This document shows positions 24,101-34,649 of a stretch of 64,000 bases of DNA, one piece after another. Source of the stretch: Adiantum capillus-veneris (Eukaryota; Streptophyta; Polypodiopsida; Polypodiales; Pteridaceae). The stretch spans positions 8,910,648-8,974,647 of the forward strand of contig CM043968.1 in assembly GCA_014529385.2 (NCBI GenBank), written 5' to 3'. Positions within the stretch are counted from its first letter, which is position 1; each line of letters begins with the position of its first letter. The position numbers and the translations under genes are program-made. Below the pieces are notes generated by a model. The model had not been told where the DNA came from and searched no databases. It saw nothing but the letters and a program-made list of their open reading frames with translations.

Positions 24101-24291
24101 CTCGCAATCCAGTTTATCACTCAAAGACAAAGCATGTGGATGTGAAGTATCATTTCATCAGGGAAATGCTCGAGGATAAGCAACTTCAGCTTGTCAAAGT
24201 TCACACCACAGAAAATCCTGCTGATCTACTTACAAAAGGACTTCCCTCAGAGAGCTTTGTGCATTTTCGCAAGCAGTTAGGTGTAGGGTAG
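21121..24291 (+). CDS. Copia Pol polyprotein: protease, integrase, RT, RNase H (1056 aa)
   Basis: The polyprotein copies the RNA into DNA and inserts it in the genome. Protease active site DSGAS at residues 49-53. Integrase zinc region H177, H182, C208, C211; integrase core D238 (HSDLCGP), D301 (RTDNGGEY) and E337 (NGVAERMN). RT has KARLVAKGFKQEQGIDF (about 605-621), the MDVKTAFLHG block (651-660) and YVDD at 738-741. RNase H has FTDSDYAG with D910 and STTEAEY with E951. The end is NPADLLTKGLP, the usual Copia finish. No stop interrupts the frame. The reading frame opens upstream of the listed start (from about 21061), where it should be joined to Gag. All key residues are present, so enzymatic competence is plausible. 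Confidence 0.96.
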   Translation: MKIQEINVTNTVAEDDSLVSGDIYFLKNTMDSALLTASDGNALSDWIIDSGASLHVSPNKEWFTSYVTTKDHVRLGNGQTCEILGVGDVQLKFQNGSSFTLKNVRHVPAITKSLISTGLLDDAGYVTTFGQNMWKISKGSMTVAHGVKSGGLYMIYVSNVSKNVINVTEQPNVSLWHSRLGHMSKKGMEILSRSGYLPGFSFNDFEFCEHCLYGKQTQEPHKHRSSRRDTQLALVHSDLCGPMPNLSLGGASYFMTFIDDYSRKVWVYFLKHKDEAFSVFKTFVTLVENQSGKKLKCLRTDNGGEYVSKAFQDFCESKGIKRELTAPYNPPQNGVAERMNRTIQEKVRSMLSNAQLPNGFWAEAVSTAVHLVNRSPSKVLQKDSVPEMVWSGKMPSYKHLRVFGCEAYTHVPKEFRNKLEPKSRKCIFLGYGNSGEMGYRLWDPESRKVVRSNDVHFNESKYHSKPERVEEIRRVVFQEDGPARARQNVRAQEEQGQDRVEPQVVAEPEPPIVRRSGRVTRPPDRFVPSMNYVMLTDCNEPSCYKEAVQMKDSGNWQLAMQSEMTTLHKNKTWKLVKLPQGKKALPCKWVYRYKITAHDSQPKYKARLVAKGFKQEQGIDFDEVFSPVVKMTTLRCFLALVAILGLVLHQMDVKTAFLHGDLDVEIYMQQPEGFVEKGKEDWVCQLLKSLYGLKQSPRAWYHKFHKFMLSQGYKRSEFDHCLYTKKAKDGSWIILILYVDDMLIASKHLEEISALKSKMAKLFDMKDMGEASHILGMRIERDRSRKLIWLSQTEYIDKVLQRFNMEKGKALSVPLPPYVKLSKQDCPVSEEEQAEMDKIPYAFAVGSLMYAMIATRPDIAFAVGVVSRYMSNPGKKHWEAVKGILRYLKATKSMCICYGSQELSVKGFTDSDYAGDLDKRRSTSGYVFTLAGGAVSWRSRLQDCVTQSTTEAEYVAASEACKESIWLNRLVTDLGIKEEMPLLYCDSQSAIQLARNPVYHSKTKHVDVKYHFIREMLEDKQLQLVKVHTTENPADLLTKGLPSESFVHFRKQLGVG

Positions 24292-24368
24292 TACATCACT
24301 TCTATACATCTCTTGTATATTAGCTTGTATAGTAGCTTCTCTCACACTTAAAGTACCACATTGGACTT

Positions 24369-24380
24369 TAAGTGGGAGGT
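24369..24380 (+). promoter_or_regulatory. Copia polypurine tract
   Basis: TAAGTGGGAGGT directly before the LTR at 24381, in the usual place for priming plus-strand synthesis. Confidence 0.85.
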
Positions 24381-24572
24381 TGTTGGGGTATAAAGCCCAA
24401 TGTGGTCGCCCAGGTAAGTGGGCGGGCCGCCAAGTATGTACACATATTCTTTTGTAAAAACCTAATAAGAACTCACTATGCTCTACACATTACAGTAGAG
24501 CGAGTTCACCATATCCTCGTGCTCTTCTTCTCGCACTCTCTCTCGCGTCGCACTTCCGCTTGTACTCCTTCA
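24381..24572 (+). mobile_element. Copia 3' LTR, first of two
   Basis: 192 bp, TGTTGGGG to CCTTCA. It follows the polypurine tract, so it is the regular 3' LTR. It has AAGTATG where the 5' LTR has ATGTATG, and one C-to-T change near its end (CCGCTTGTACTCC). Confidence 0.95.
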
Positions 24573-24575
24573 GCT

Positions 24576-24767
24576 TGTTGGGGTATAAAGCCCAATGTGG
24601 TCGCCCAGGTAAGTGGGCGGGCCGCCAGGTATGTACACATATTCTTTTGTAAAAACCTAATAAGAACTCACTATGCTCTACACATTACAGTAGAGCGAGT
24701 TCACCATATCCTCGTGCTCTTCTTCTCGCACTCTCTCTCGCGTCGCACTTCCGCTCGTACTCCTTCA
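24576..24767 (+). mobile_element. Extra tandem Copia LTR
   Basis: A third complete 192-bp LTR, separated from the second only by GCT (24573-24575) and followed by the TAATG target duplication. There is no internal sequence between LTRs two and three. Confidence 0.95.
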
Positions 24768-24822
24768 TAATGCCACGTGGTGGCTGCTGCTGCAAAAAGA
24801 TCCTTGGGCTCACGAAGTAAAA

Positions 24823-24868
24823 AACTCTCTCAAAGAGCGCGCGTCGGCGTGCGCTCTTTCAGAGAGTT
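24823..24868. repeat. Near-perfect hairpin, 18-bp arms
   Basis: AACTCTCTCAAAGAGCGC and GCGCTCTTTCAGAGAGTT are complementary at 17 of 18 positions around a 10-base loop (GCGTCGGCGT). It lies 50 bp from the Copia target duplication inside the Mutator-like insertion. It could be the end of a small inverted-repeat element or chance structure; role unknown. Confidence 0.8.
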
Positions 24869-25278
24869 GCTAGAGTTCAGGAGGATGTAGAGCATAGATA
24901 TTTGCAACACCAAATCTGCTTAGTGTGGAACTGCAATCCCGACACGAGTCTGTAGTTGCGCCATTGCCATCTGAGGTCACTGCGCCTAGAAGGCAGTGCG
25001 CACAGGCTCGCGAGGAGCCAAGAAGGTTAGCTACCACGTTAAGAGACGGGAAACACCAGTTTGGATGACAGTATTGTCTTGACGAGTAAAAGGGTCACCG
25101 AGGAAGCCCATTTCGAGGAGAGAGATATCCAGCTCTTGAGAAGATGCGTTGTGGCATGCTATGGAATTGCATTCAGCGGTAATTTCAGTATATTTGGTAC
25201 TTTGAATGACTTCATCAGCAAGCATGAACATTCGCTTTGTTCAATTTTTTTTCAAAACTGCCTGGTTGTCGCCACACG

Positions 25279-25455
25279 ATAGATCGCCACATGGGAATAC
25301 ATGGCCACCCACTTGAAATTCAGGTATTGAAAGAAATGGTTTCACTTAGGCTTCTTAGGACAGATTTAGAGTCTCCATGATAGATCCCCTGCAGTCACTA
25401 TTCTATTCAGCTCTTGGATGTGCCAGGGAAATGCTTCTTCCACACGATGATAGCG
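25279..25455 (+). pseudogene. Neutral/alkaline invertase fragment 1 (two exons and an intron)
   Basis: Exon piece 25279-25323 reads IDRHMGIHGHPLEIQ, followed by a GT donor at 25324. After an intron-like stretch, an AG at 25393-25394 precedes SLFYSALGCAREMLL (from 25395). These phrases belong to the conserved core of plant neutral/alkaline invertases (family GH100), cytosolic or organellar enzymes that split sucrose. Homology ends near 25455. Because the intron is retained, this is a copy of genomic DNA. In the true gene this part follows the part found at 25608-26001, so the order here is reversed. Confidence 0.82.
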
Positions 25456-25607
25456 GTCTGTATATTTTGGTGGCAATTGATGATACCTTCTCTTAAATGC
25501 GATCTCCTACAATTTTTCGGGTCCATGATTCAAACATTCATTGGTTGTCTGGCTGTCTCATTAGTTTACATTGAAGGTAGTGACGAAGGTGTGACGGAGA
25601 GGGGCTT

Positions 25608-26001
25608 GATTCAAATTTTGGCGAGGTTGCCATAGGTCGGGTAGCTCATGTTGATTCAGGTAATAACAACAAGTTTAGTGTGAAAGTTGTAGCTTGTGCT
25701 AGAATTTGCATGCTCGAAAGTTGTTGCTATATGTTTTGTAACTGTATGTGTGGGATGTACTTGTTGATATTATTGGCATTATGGTGGAGAGAGATGTTGT
25801 GACATCAAGCTCAATACTTGTCTATGGACTGGTTTCAGGGTTATGGTGGATTATTCTTTTGAGAGCTTATTGCAAGCACACTGGCGACTATGCGTTGCAA
25901 GAAAGAGTGGATGTTCAAACTGGAATAAAGTTATTATTGAAGCTATGCTTGACAGATGGATTTAACATGTTCCCCACCTTAGTGGTTGCGGATGGGTCAT
26001 G
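25608..26001 (+). pseudogene. Neutral/alkaline invertase fragment 2 (two exons and an intron)
   Basis: Exon 25608-25659 reads NFGEVAIGRVAHVDS. The intron 25660-25838 begins GTAATA and ends TTTCAG. Exon 25839-26001 continues [22 protein letters not shown] and [13 protein letters not shown] to DGSC. The codon for the Gly after VDS is split across the splice junction, as it should be. [11 protein letters not shown] is a signature of GH100 invertases. Homology stops at the exon end after DGSC. No start or catalytic completeness exists, so it is a captured fragment and not a gene. Confidence 0.88.
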
Positions 26002-28020
26002 TGACTACTCAATGTTTTGCATGAGTTGATGAATAGATGAGCAAGAAAGTGCTCAAGGTTGAACTCAAAACCACTCCCGAGCCCAACCCCAAGCCCGAGC
26101 CCAGAGGTGGCGCTCAAATCCTCTACATAGGGTCTCCTCTATCATGGCTCCCATCTTGCAAACCCTAGAGACCACGAGGCCTGATGCCCTCAATTGAGTA
26201 TGGGACTACATCAAGGCTCACAAGCTCCAGAGTAGTATTGAGAAATCGCAGATCTTATGTGATCCTCCCCTTAACACTAGTGTGGTACCAAAAAGGACAC
26301 TTTAACGTCCTTTTTTCTTAATCTTCATAAAAATACCATGTGCTTGAAAGAAAGAATCTATACAATTCCCTTTAAGAAGCATTTGTATACTAGTAATAGA
26401 GTTCTTAAAAATTATCTCCGTACATATCTGAGCCTACAAGGATAACCAAATTGACCCATAAATTTAGTCACACAAATCTGCATTCACATATTTTAAAGAG
26501 TAGGCATGATAAGCGTAAAAAAAAAAATCCAAATACCTAGGAGAAAATTTTAGTTTGCTCGTTTATACCAATGCTATGTAATCATGTAGGCTTTTACTCA
26601 AAGAAAACAAATTTACATTTGTATTTAATTATGCCTAGCTATGTGGGTCAAACAGATATGCTTTATAAATTGGATCATTTATTTATGAAGAGCGTTGAAG
26701 AAACTAAATGACGTACTTTTCTCTTTGTTGTAACACTGCGCATGCTAGAAATTCTTGATATTTTATGTACAAGATAGTAGCTAGAAAAATCCACATAATA
26801 CTTGAAAATTTTGACAAAACCAATAATATATAGCTAATTCCTTGATAACAAGGCATTTGGGGCATTTGAATACTCATTTAATTGGTTTTTTAGATGAAAA
26901 GAGTAAATCAACTATAAATCGTATGTCATAAAATTTCAAAATCCAAATTTATTTAGAGGATTCATGCTTTCTAAAGTCTCCAAAAAATATGTAGTATCTT
27001 GGTTTTAACCCCTAGATTCAACTTAGAACATGAGTTTCCACAATGATAGCATCAATTGTTTGAAAAGAGCTTTGAAAGTCTAAAAATTACCTCTTAAACA
27101 ACATTTTGCAAAAATCAGTTTCTCATTGACTACTTATAGTAAATGATAAATAAAGGCTTTCAAATATGATATTTAACAATCAAGATGGTATTTGCTATCA
27201 ATATGGGTTGATAGGTTTGAAAAATATAATTTCTTTAGGAAGTTATAGAGTTTTAATGTTTTTTTAATAAAAAATACCTTTGTAAATTCTCATTGTAGAA
27301 CTTATCATATATCTTTTTCTATAGTATATATTTTAATGTGAAAAAAATGGTGTACTTTTTTCACCTCATAACCTATGCACACAATGAGAAAGAGGTAAAA
27401 ATTCAATTGTTAGCTTATAAATATAAATGTCAAAAGTTGATGAAAAAGCAAGGTGTCATGTAAAAAGGGTGCCCTTGTATGAAGATCACAACCTTGTAGT
27501 ATGGGCATGGCAAGACAACGAAGGGACGATCGGTGTATAAATGAACTAATTAGGTGAAATAAATTGCTATCAAATTGATGTGGCTAAGAGGTGGAAGGAT
27601 GCACATGCTCTCAAGTATAAATGATAATCAAGAACCAAAGTATTAGACAAGGGAGCACTTACCTTACAAAAAGAAACAAAGGATGACTTAAGCATTAAGT
27701 AAAGGTCTATAGCTCTTATTAGTCTATCAATCTTACTTCATGCTCAAACATGTAAATCCCAAGCAAGAAAAATCCAAGCCAAAGAAGAGCATAAGCAGAG
27801 GAGATTACAGTTAGATAAATAGAGATTGAGCCAGAAGATAGTATTTTCAAATATTGTGTTACTTTTTTTAAAAGTAAACTTTGATCTTTTCGAATTTAGG
27901 AGCTAGTCTATCCATTGAAAACTCTTTTTATTGTAGTTGCATCATTATATAACAAACAATAAATATTATGTTGATGATAAAATTTACTATATTGCGTGTA
28001 CAAACACTTGCTTGGGTTTG
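26002..28020. other. A+T-rich stretch without recognisable genes
   Basis: Right part of the Mutator-like insertion. It is strongly A+T-rich with no long reading frame, no recognised repeat and no transposase. The final 40 bases (28021-28060) form the right inverted-repeat end. Confidence 0.7.
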
Positions 28021-28060
28021 TCTTTGCTCGAAAAAACTCGCTCGGTGCGTGGTAAGACTC

Positions 28061-28069
28061 CATTGCCTC
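28061..28069. repeat. 9-bp target duplication, right copy
   Basis: CATTGCCTC, identical to 15142-15150. Element A's coiled-coil ORF resumes directly after it. Confidence 0.88.
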
Positions 28070-28994
28070 TAGTGAGGGCTTCCACAGCTCGCTCAAATCT
28101 CCTTTCAGTGCTCTTTCGGCTCTGAAGCTTTCCATTAATCTTTCGAGTCGTGCCGCGTTCTGCGATTTGGTCTCCTTGATTGGCACTTGTAAACTTTCTT
28201 TCTTTCCTTTCTTCAACTCTGGCTGCTCCTCTTGCACGGTCTCTAACCAGCGCTTCAACCTTGTGTCTACTCTGGGTGCTTTGGGCGGTTCTTCCTCTTT
28301 ATCTTCCTTGAGCTTTAGCCACTCATTTTGTGATGGAGGATCATGCCAGCTTCCCTTGGCGTGCAATGCCCCATAAACCACTTTTGTTATCAGTTCACCC
28401 GACACAATGTAGGTCGGATTCTTGTTGCCCATCTTCACCAGATTGTCATGGATATAGGCACCATAATTGATTACCTTTGGCTTGCTCTTTTGCATTGCCC
28501 GAGTGAAGGTGGTAGCAATTGCTCCCGGCGGCATTCTGTACTTCTGTGGCCGCTTTGTACACATGTGGAAATACCGGTTGTACAACTGACTCATGATAGC
28601 CACTTTAGGGTTTGCAATGTCTTCAAAGGTGTAGTTGTTCTTCTTTTCTGAGTACACCTTTACTTCATCTCTTCTCTTGGTCACACTATCTCTCTTGTTG
28701 GAGATGTCAAGAGCATCTGCCACCACTCTTTCTGTGATTACAATCATAGTGTCTGGCTTGCCCTGCAGATCAGTGACTCTGGCAACCCCGTCTTCTTTGA
28801 TCGTGGTTACAAATTCCCACACTCTCTTGATGTCAATCCCTGCTGGCAGTGCTTCAAAATAGTTATGGAGATCTATCTTCTCCAAGTACTCTCCCATCTT
28901 GCTTCTGAAAAATTCAGTGAGCTCCTTTGGTATCATGGGTAGCTCTATTACATTTCCTTCCGGGTCTTTGAACACACCTTGGTATATCTTCAAG
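28070..28994 (-). pseudogene. Element A coiled-coil ORF, N-terminal globular domain
   Basis: Minus-strand coding stretch of about 308 codons homologous to 52060-52996 of element B. It reads VFKDPEGNVIELPMIPKEL, then KRVWEFVTTIKEDGVARV and ITERVVADALDISNK, later a Cys/His-containing YNRYFHMCTKRPQKYRMPP and a Lys-rich end (LKKGKKES). The pattern 'region W-EF ... V ..IT..VVA.ALDI' loosely resembles plant transposon-associated domains found in Athila-type ORFs, but I cannot name it. The left edge is the insertion at 28061; the right edge is the CACTA insertion at 28995. It is open throughout, so it decayed little. Confidence 0.8.
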
Positions 28995-28997
28995 TCA
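28995..28997. repeat. 3-bp target duplication of the CACTA element (left)
   Basis: TCA, matched by TCA at 36706-36708. With one copy kept and the element removed, the host frame reads through ESNDLKIYQGV without interruption. Confidence 0.85.
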
Positions 28998-29200
28998 CTA
29001 CAACACTACATGGAGATATCGACGCGCGCATATCGACGGTAAAGCCTTTCCACATGTATATCGACGAAATTAGCGGGCGTCGCTATACGCGTCGCAGTGT
29101 GTGTCGATATACGCGTGGAAAGGCTTTATTTCCCACGCGTATATCGACGTGTATAGCGATGCGTATATCAACGCGTATAGTGACGCAAAAAAATTTGGGG
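28998..29200. repeat. CACTA left subterminal repeats
   Basis: Variants of (A)TATCGACG and CGTATATCGACG on both strands recur about ten times, including ATATCGACGCG, GTATATCGACG, GTATAGCGATGCG and GTATAGTGACGC. Such arrays are the usual binding sites of CACTA accessory proteins. Confidence 0.82.
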
Positions 29201-29286
29201 GAAAAAAGCGAAACCCGCGAGCAGCAGGGGCCATTTTTGCCTACGCCTGCTCAAATCTTGGCCTCCATCTGCTGTGCAGGTATTAT

Positions 29287-29348
29287 GCCCCCCCCCCCCC
29301 CCCCCCCCCAACCCCTCTCTCTCTCTCTACATCGTGTGTGTGTGTGTA

Positions 29349-29426
<78 letters not shown>

Positions 29427-29438
29427 GTGTGTGTGTGT

Positions 29439-29497
<59 letters not shown>

Positions 29498-29512
29498 GTG
29501 TGTGTGTGTGTA

Positions 29513-29552
<40 letters not shown>

Positions 29553-29602
29553 GTGTGTGTGTGTGTGTAGGTAATCAAAGAGAGAGAGAGAGAGAGAGAG
29601 AA
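29287..29602. repeat. Poly(C), (GT)n and (GA)n microsatellite cluster
   Basis: A run of about 23 C at 29287-29309 is followed by four successive modules of a short GTGTGTGTGTAGG piece plus a (GA)n tract (about 29349-29424, 29443-29494, 29515-29550 and 29579-29602). It is inside the CACTA element. The interval 29603-30020 has no recognisable gene. Confidence 0.95.
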
Positions 29603-30018
29603 TTAATGTATGCTTAGGAAATTAAAATTAAAGAGAGAAATGAAATGAAATGTTATATTAACGTCTTCGAAAGGCCAAAGTGACCTATGAGACATGAGAC
29701 AAGAAAGTTACAATGTGATGGATCTGATACAAAGTCAGAGTAAGAAGATGACAAAATAAAATATTATGGAATCCTAAACTGCTGGGTATGGACTAAACGG
29801 CTAAACCAGCTAGCTGGGATAGGTAGATCATAGGAGATCCAACAGCTGTCGCTGGCGGATCTCATCAATCTCCTCCATGGTCAGTAGTCTGACCGGGCGT
29901 TATGCATGTCGAGCCAAAGTGACCTAGCTAGATCCTCTGTTGCAGCCTCTGTCGATGTTGTGTAGTCCTCTACAGTCGTGGACGCCTAGATCTCCCTAGC
30001 TCAGTCGCTCGTTCGATC

Positions 30019-30443
<425 letters not shown>

Positions 30444-31269
30444 CATCGCTTTTTTGAGCAAGAACCATGCAAGGCTTCTGAATCTTTCTCAAGTTGCTCA
30501 TCCATCTCCACATTATCTTCTGGCTTGGACACAGAGGCCCCGTCCGGTTTATAATCAGGTAGAAAACTTTCATTGGGCTGAGAACTTCCATGGCTTGTGC
30601 ATGTGGTGAAAAAAACACCAGGATGGGCATAATATCCTTGGAAAAACCTGTGCAAAAAATTGCAAACAGACGGAACATTACAAGAATGACAAAAATGGTC
30701 ATGCTTTAATATATGAATCATCAAGTGCGGCATTGGAAAGCTTTCTCTGACAGGCTACCTTGGAATGGAGGCAGGTGGGTTCGTAGACAGAGAAGAAACT
30801 ATGGAACTAAAAGAGGCAAAGGGGTTTTTCCTGCTACATGCATTTCCATGTACACCTGGGAGTGCACGTATGTGTCTACCCATATAGGATTTGACCAATA
30901 AAGACGAGATTTTGACCCGGTGGTCCTGATCTCTATACACCTCTGAACCGAGGTGTATGGAGATTGGGCAAGACTAGAGAATGTGAGGTAGTTTACATTG
31001 TGAGGAGTATATATATATTAAAACAACATTCATAATCATTGTAGATGGCAACGTCATCAACTAACATGGAGGAAAAGATTGCATGCTCGTGCACACTCTG
31101 CAAGTATCAAATCCTGCACAAGCGTAGGATATGTAATGAGCATGTGCACAAGTACGGAGAGTTTGCTAGAGAAACCATACAGAATCTGCGATACGACTCC
31201 TACAGAACGGGCATTGATTTCCCCAACATAGCACCTACAATCTGAGAGAGAGAGAGAGAGAAAAAAGAT

Positions 31270-34200
31270 TATGCGTGAAGCTCCGACCAATATAGAGCCA
31301 CGGATGGAAGCAGAAAAGGGCTTACAGACAGAAGACGACGGCATGGAGGAGATGCTGGATGCCTTCTTCTAGACAAGCGAGGAGAACGCGAATGAAGCAG
31401 CACCAGAAGCCGTGCGCCTATCTCCTGAAGACATGTTGAGGAAGTTGGCACGTCAACCAATTTATGAAGGTGCCAAAATATCTGTGCTTCGTACTTGTCT
31501 GGCGTTTTTGAATCTTCAGTCAGTGTACGGGTGGTCAGATGCAAGCGTCACTTCTTTGTTTAGGTACGTAATTTACAAAAGAGATTTTCCGATTGCAACG
31601 GTGATGTGCTCGGAGAGATTTTTAATTTAATGTGGCTTAAACAAGTTATTGCGGGAGCAACTTCTCCCGGCTGGCAATGAAATGCCCCCCTCCAGGCCAG
31701 ACGCAAAGCAACTTCTGACCTAGTTGGCTTGGACTACAACAAGATTCATGCATGTCCAAATGATTGCATTATTTTTCGCAATGAATACGCAGATCGTCTA
31801 TCGTGTCCTAAGTGCGGAGCAATGCGCTACAAACAAGATGCAGTTGGCGAGACAGTGCCAGCTAAAGTGTTGCGGCATTTCCCTATTATTCCTAGGATAA
31901 AAAGCATGTTTCGTTGTGGTTCCATTGTAAAGTTGATGCGGTGGCATTCTACGAATAGATCCACTGACGCAACATTTAGGGTGCCCGCTGATTCAAAGGC
32001 TTGGAGGCACATTGAAGATACCTGGCCACATTTTAAGAGTGAACCACGCAATTTGCGTTTGGGCATGGCAATGGATGGAGTCAATCCATTTGGCTTGAGA
32101 AGCTCGTCATGGAGTACTTGGCCTGTGTGCCTTATCAATTACAACCTTCCGCTGTGGCTTGCCATCAAGAAGGGTCATTTGATATTAAGCTTGATTGTAC
32201 CTGGTAAGTTCAAGGCAAAAAACATGGATGTTTATCTAGCTCCACTAGTTGACGAGCTCCAGGAGTTATGGCATGGGATCGACATAGCAGATGCGGTTGA
32301 ACCAGTAGGACAACAGCATGCAAGGATCCATGGACTTCTTATGTGGACTATGCATGATTGGCCAAGATACGGAGAAGCTTCTGGTAATGGTTATTGATTT
32401 ACAAAATTCTCGCTATTTGCAAGCCCTTTGCCTTGGCCTGATTCATGCTTTAATATATGCAGGGCTAAGAACTTCAGGATACAATGCATGTCCGATTTGC
32501 GGGCAGTCTTTGGATGTGCGCTATTATGCCTCTCTTCGAAAGACAATTTATCAAGGCCACCACCGTTATCTTCCAGATGGCCATCACTTGCGCGAAGGTC
32601 AACTTGGTCGCGTCGAATGTCGTCCTATGCATGTACAAGAGTGGCGTCGCCAATGGGAGCAACATGAGGGGCAACCTGTTCTAGGAATTAAACGTTTGTC
32701 CATTCTCCATACGCTGCTGTACTGGGGTGATCTACTAATTAACCATTTGATGGATCCAATGCATATATTCAAGAATGTGGGAGAGCTCCTCTGGAAGACA
32801 ATCATGGGAATGAAAGACAATCGAGCTTCACGAGATGATTTGCAGTCGGTTGGAAAGATGCCAGAGCTGTGGCCTTTCACCAATGCAGCTGGCCAAACAA
32901 AACTTCCAAGAGCGCCATGGGTATTGCTAAAAAATGAAGAGCGACAAGTGAAAAGGGTGATTTCAGAGTTCAGGACGCCAACAGGATATATGCGATGTCT
33001 CAAGACAGCATTCACCCATGACGATCAACTGTCAGGATTGAAATCGCACGACTGGCATAAGTTCTTGCAATTCATTCTTCCAATTGCGATCAAGGGGTGT
33101 TTAACGGAGGAAGTGCGGACCTGCATATACAAGATTTCAGAGCTAGTGCGGTGGATCTCTTCCAAGGAGATACGGGAGGAATCTATTGCAGTCGCAAGGG
33201 CTAACTCCATTGAGGCAGTTTGCATGATTGAGAAGTATCTACCCACGAGCTGCTTAACTATCCAAATGCACTTGCTCGTCCATAGTAGATGAGGTTGCAG
33301 TGGCAGGTACAATCCACAGCCGTTGGATGTTCTTTCTAGAGCGGTTCATGAAAACACTTAGGGGTTTTGTTCACCAAAAAGCGCGTCCAGAGGGGAGCAT
33401 GGCAGAAGGATGGCTGGTGCAAGAGTCTCTTGTATTGACGACCGAATTTCTATCCGTTTGTGACCCAGAAAGGCCTCGACTATGGAGCGATGAGGAGGAT
33501 GCAAGACTGGTGGGAGAGGAGCCGCAAGGGCAAGGGGTGCCGAAGAAAATGAACCTGGTCATGCGAGAAAAGATCATGAAGTTCTGTATACTAAATTTAG
33601 CGCCGATGCAAAATTGGCTTGAAAGGTACGAAGAAGAGAAAGAGAAACGCAATAGGGAGCGACAAGATTTCAGGCGAAGTCGAACGACTAGAGGCTTACC
33701 CTTGCCAGACTATCTCCCTCCTCTACCTGAATTACCTACAATGGCATGGTTGGACAAGACAGTAAGAGCAACTCGACAGATCGGAGAACCCATATCTCTA
33801 GAAGAGGAAGAGCTGGCTATTGGATGTGACTGGAAGTATCATACATACATGGCACTGTGGTCGCATGGAAAGCATTTCAGAACACAACAAATTGACGGCA
33901 GAAGAAACACGTTTGACAGTGGGGTAATGGTTAGTTTCATGCAAAAGAGCAGGGCCAATGCTAGAGACACGAATGAGAGCACTAGCAACCTGGATTACTG
34001 TGGTCTGGTGTTAGATATCCTGAAAGTAAGCTTCAGGAGGTTTGAGATGTTTTTGTTGGATGTGAAGTGGTTCAAGGTGATTACTTCTGGTCGCAATGCA
34101 ACGGTACGCAGAGATGGAAACAAACTTGTGAAAATAGATTCTACAAAGATTTGGACAGATGCGAGCGACACATTTGCTCTCCCCGAACATTGCGAGCAAG

Positions 34201-34544
34201 TGGTCTTTGTACCGGACCCTCGAGAGTGACAATGGTGGTTTGTGGTTCAGGTTGCTCCAAGAAATAAACAAGTATTTGAAGGGCAAGATCTCTTGGAGGA
34301 AAGTCAGTCAGACGACGTCCATACTACTGTGATATTAGATGAGATGGACGAAGGTATGGCAGAGGAAGCTGACAGATATACGAGGGATGACGCAGATGAG
34401 CCAGAATTGACTCTTGTAGATGAAGATGCAATGGATGAAGACGCTCTGCTAGAACGAGTTGGGGTAGAGTTATGTTTGCAATTAGAGATAGACGATGATA
34501 CGGTGCAAGATCTTATCAATGATGCCTCACTTGTCGAGGCCTAG
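31270..34544 (+). pseudogene. CACTA transposase, TNP2/Transposase_21 type
   Basis: This type of protein cuts and joins the element ends in the nucleus. Reading along: LARQPIYEGAKISVLRTCLA; a zinc region with CPNDCIIFRNEYADRLSCP and C-x2-C (about 31750-31820); LRHFPIIPRIKSMFR; LGMAMDGVNPFG (about 32060); WSTWPVCLINYNLP; and YLAPLVDELQELW. An intron fits 32384-32462 (GTAATG...TGCAG), joining EASG to LRTSGYNACPICG. Then come NHLMDPMHIFKNVGELLW, a DUF4218-like part (SRWMFFLERFMKTLRGFV, about 33310) and a DUF4216-like part (about 33960-34230), ending in an acidic tail to 34544. Stops at about 31372, 31719, 33289 and 34227 and a probable frame error near 31560-31645 make it non-functional as it stands. 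A small ORF at 31045-31245 with CSCTLCK may be its N-terminus. Confidence 0.88.
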
Positions 34545-34649
34545 GCCTGTAAGTGTTTGTGTGAAGACTTTGATTTAAAATTAAGCTTAAAGTTAGTTTA
34601 AACAACTGTGTTCTGGCGCTTTATTTTACTTTCTTTGTGCAGGACTTTA

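Larger units (their letters stand above)
19023..24767 (+). mobile_element. Nearly intact Copia element with three LTRs
   Basis: Order: 5' LTR 19023-19214, tRNA-Met primer site 19217-19228, gag 20313-21092, pol 21121-24291, polypurine tract 24369-24380, LTR 24381-24572, three bases GCT, LTR 24576-24767. All three LTRs are 192 bp and differ by only one or two bases. With the exact TAATG duplication this means recent insertion. Gag and pol are open apart from one frame break between them. Family-level placement near the Tork/Ivana group is a guess from Gag style. Confidence 0.96.

Noticed and set aside
24372-24770. A 132-codon ORF crossing the two downstream Copia LTRs
   Set aside because: It is the LTR sequence translated twice; the 5' LTR gives the same short frame.
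25031-25282. A further invertase exon or unrelated gene upstream of fragment 1
   Set aside because: I could not match the 73-codon frames to any invertase segment or other family.
31827-33312. Minus-strand ORFs opposite the CACTA transposase
   Set aside because: They are shadows; the plus strand carries the recognisable transposase domains and a consistent intron.
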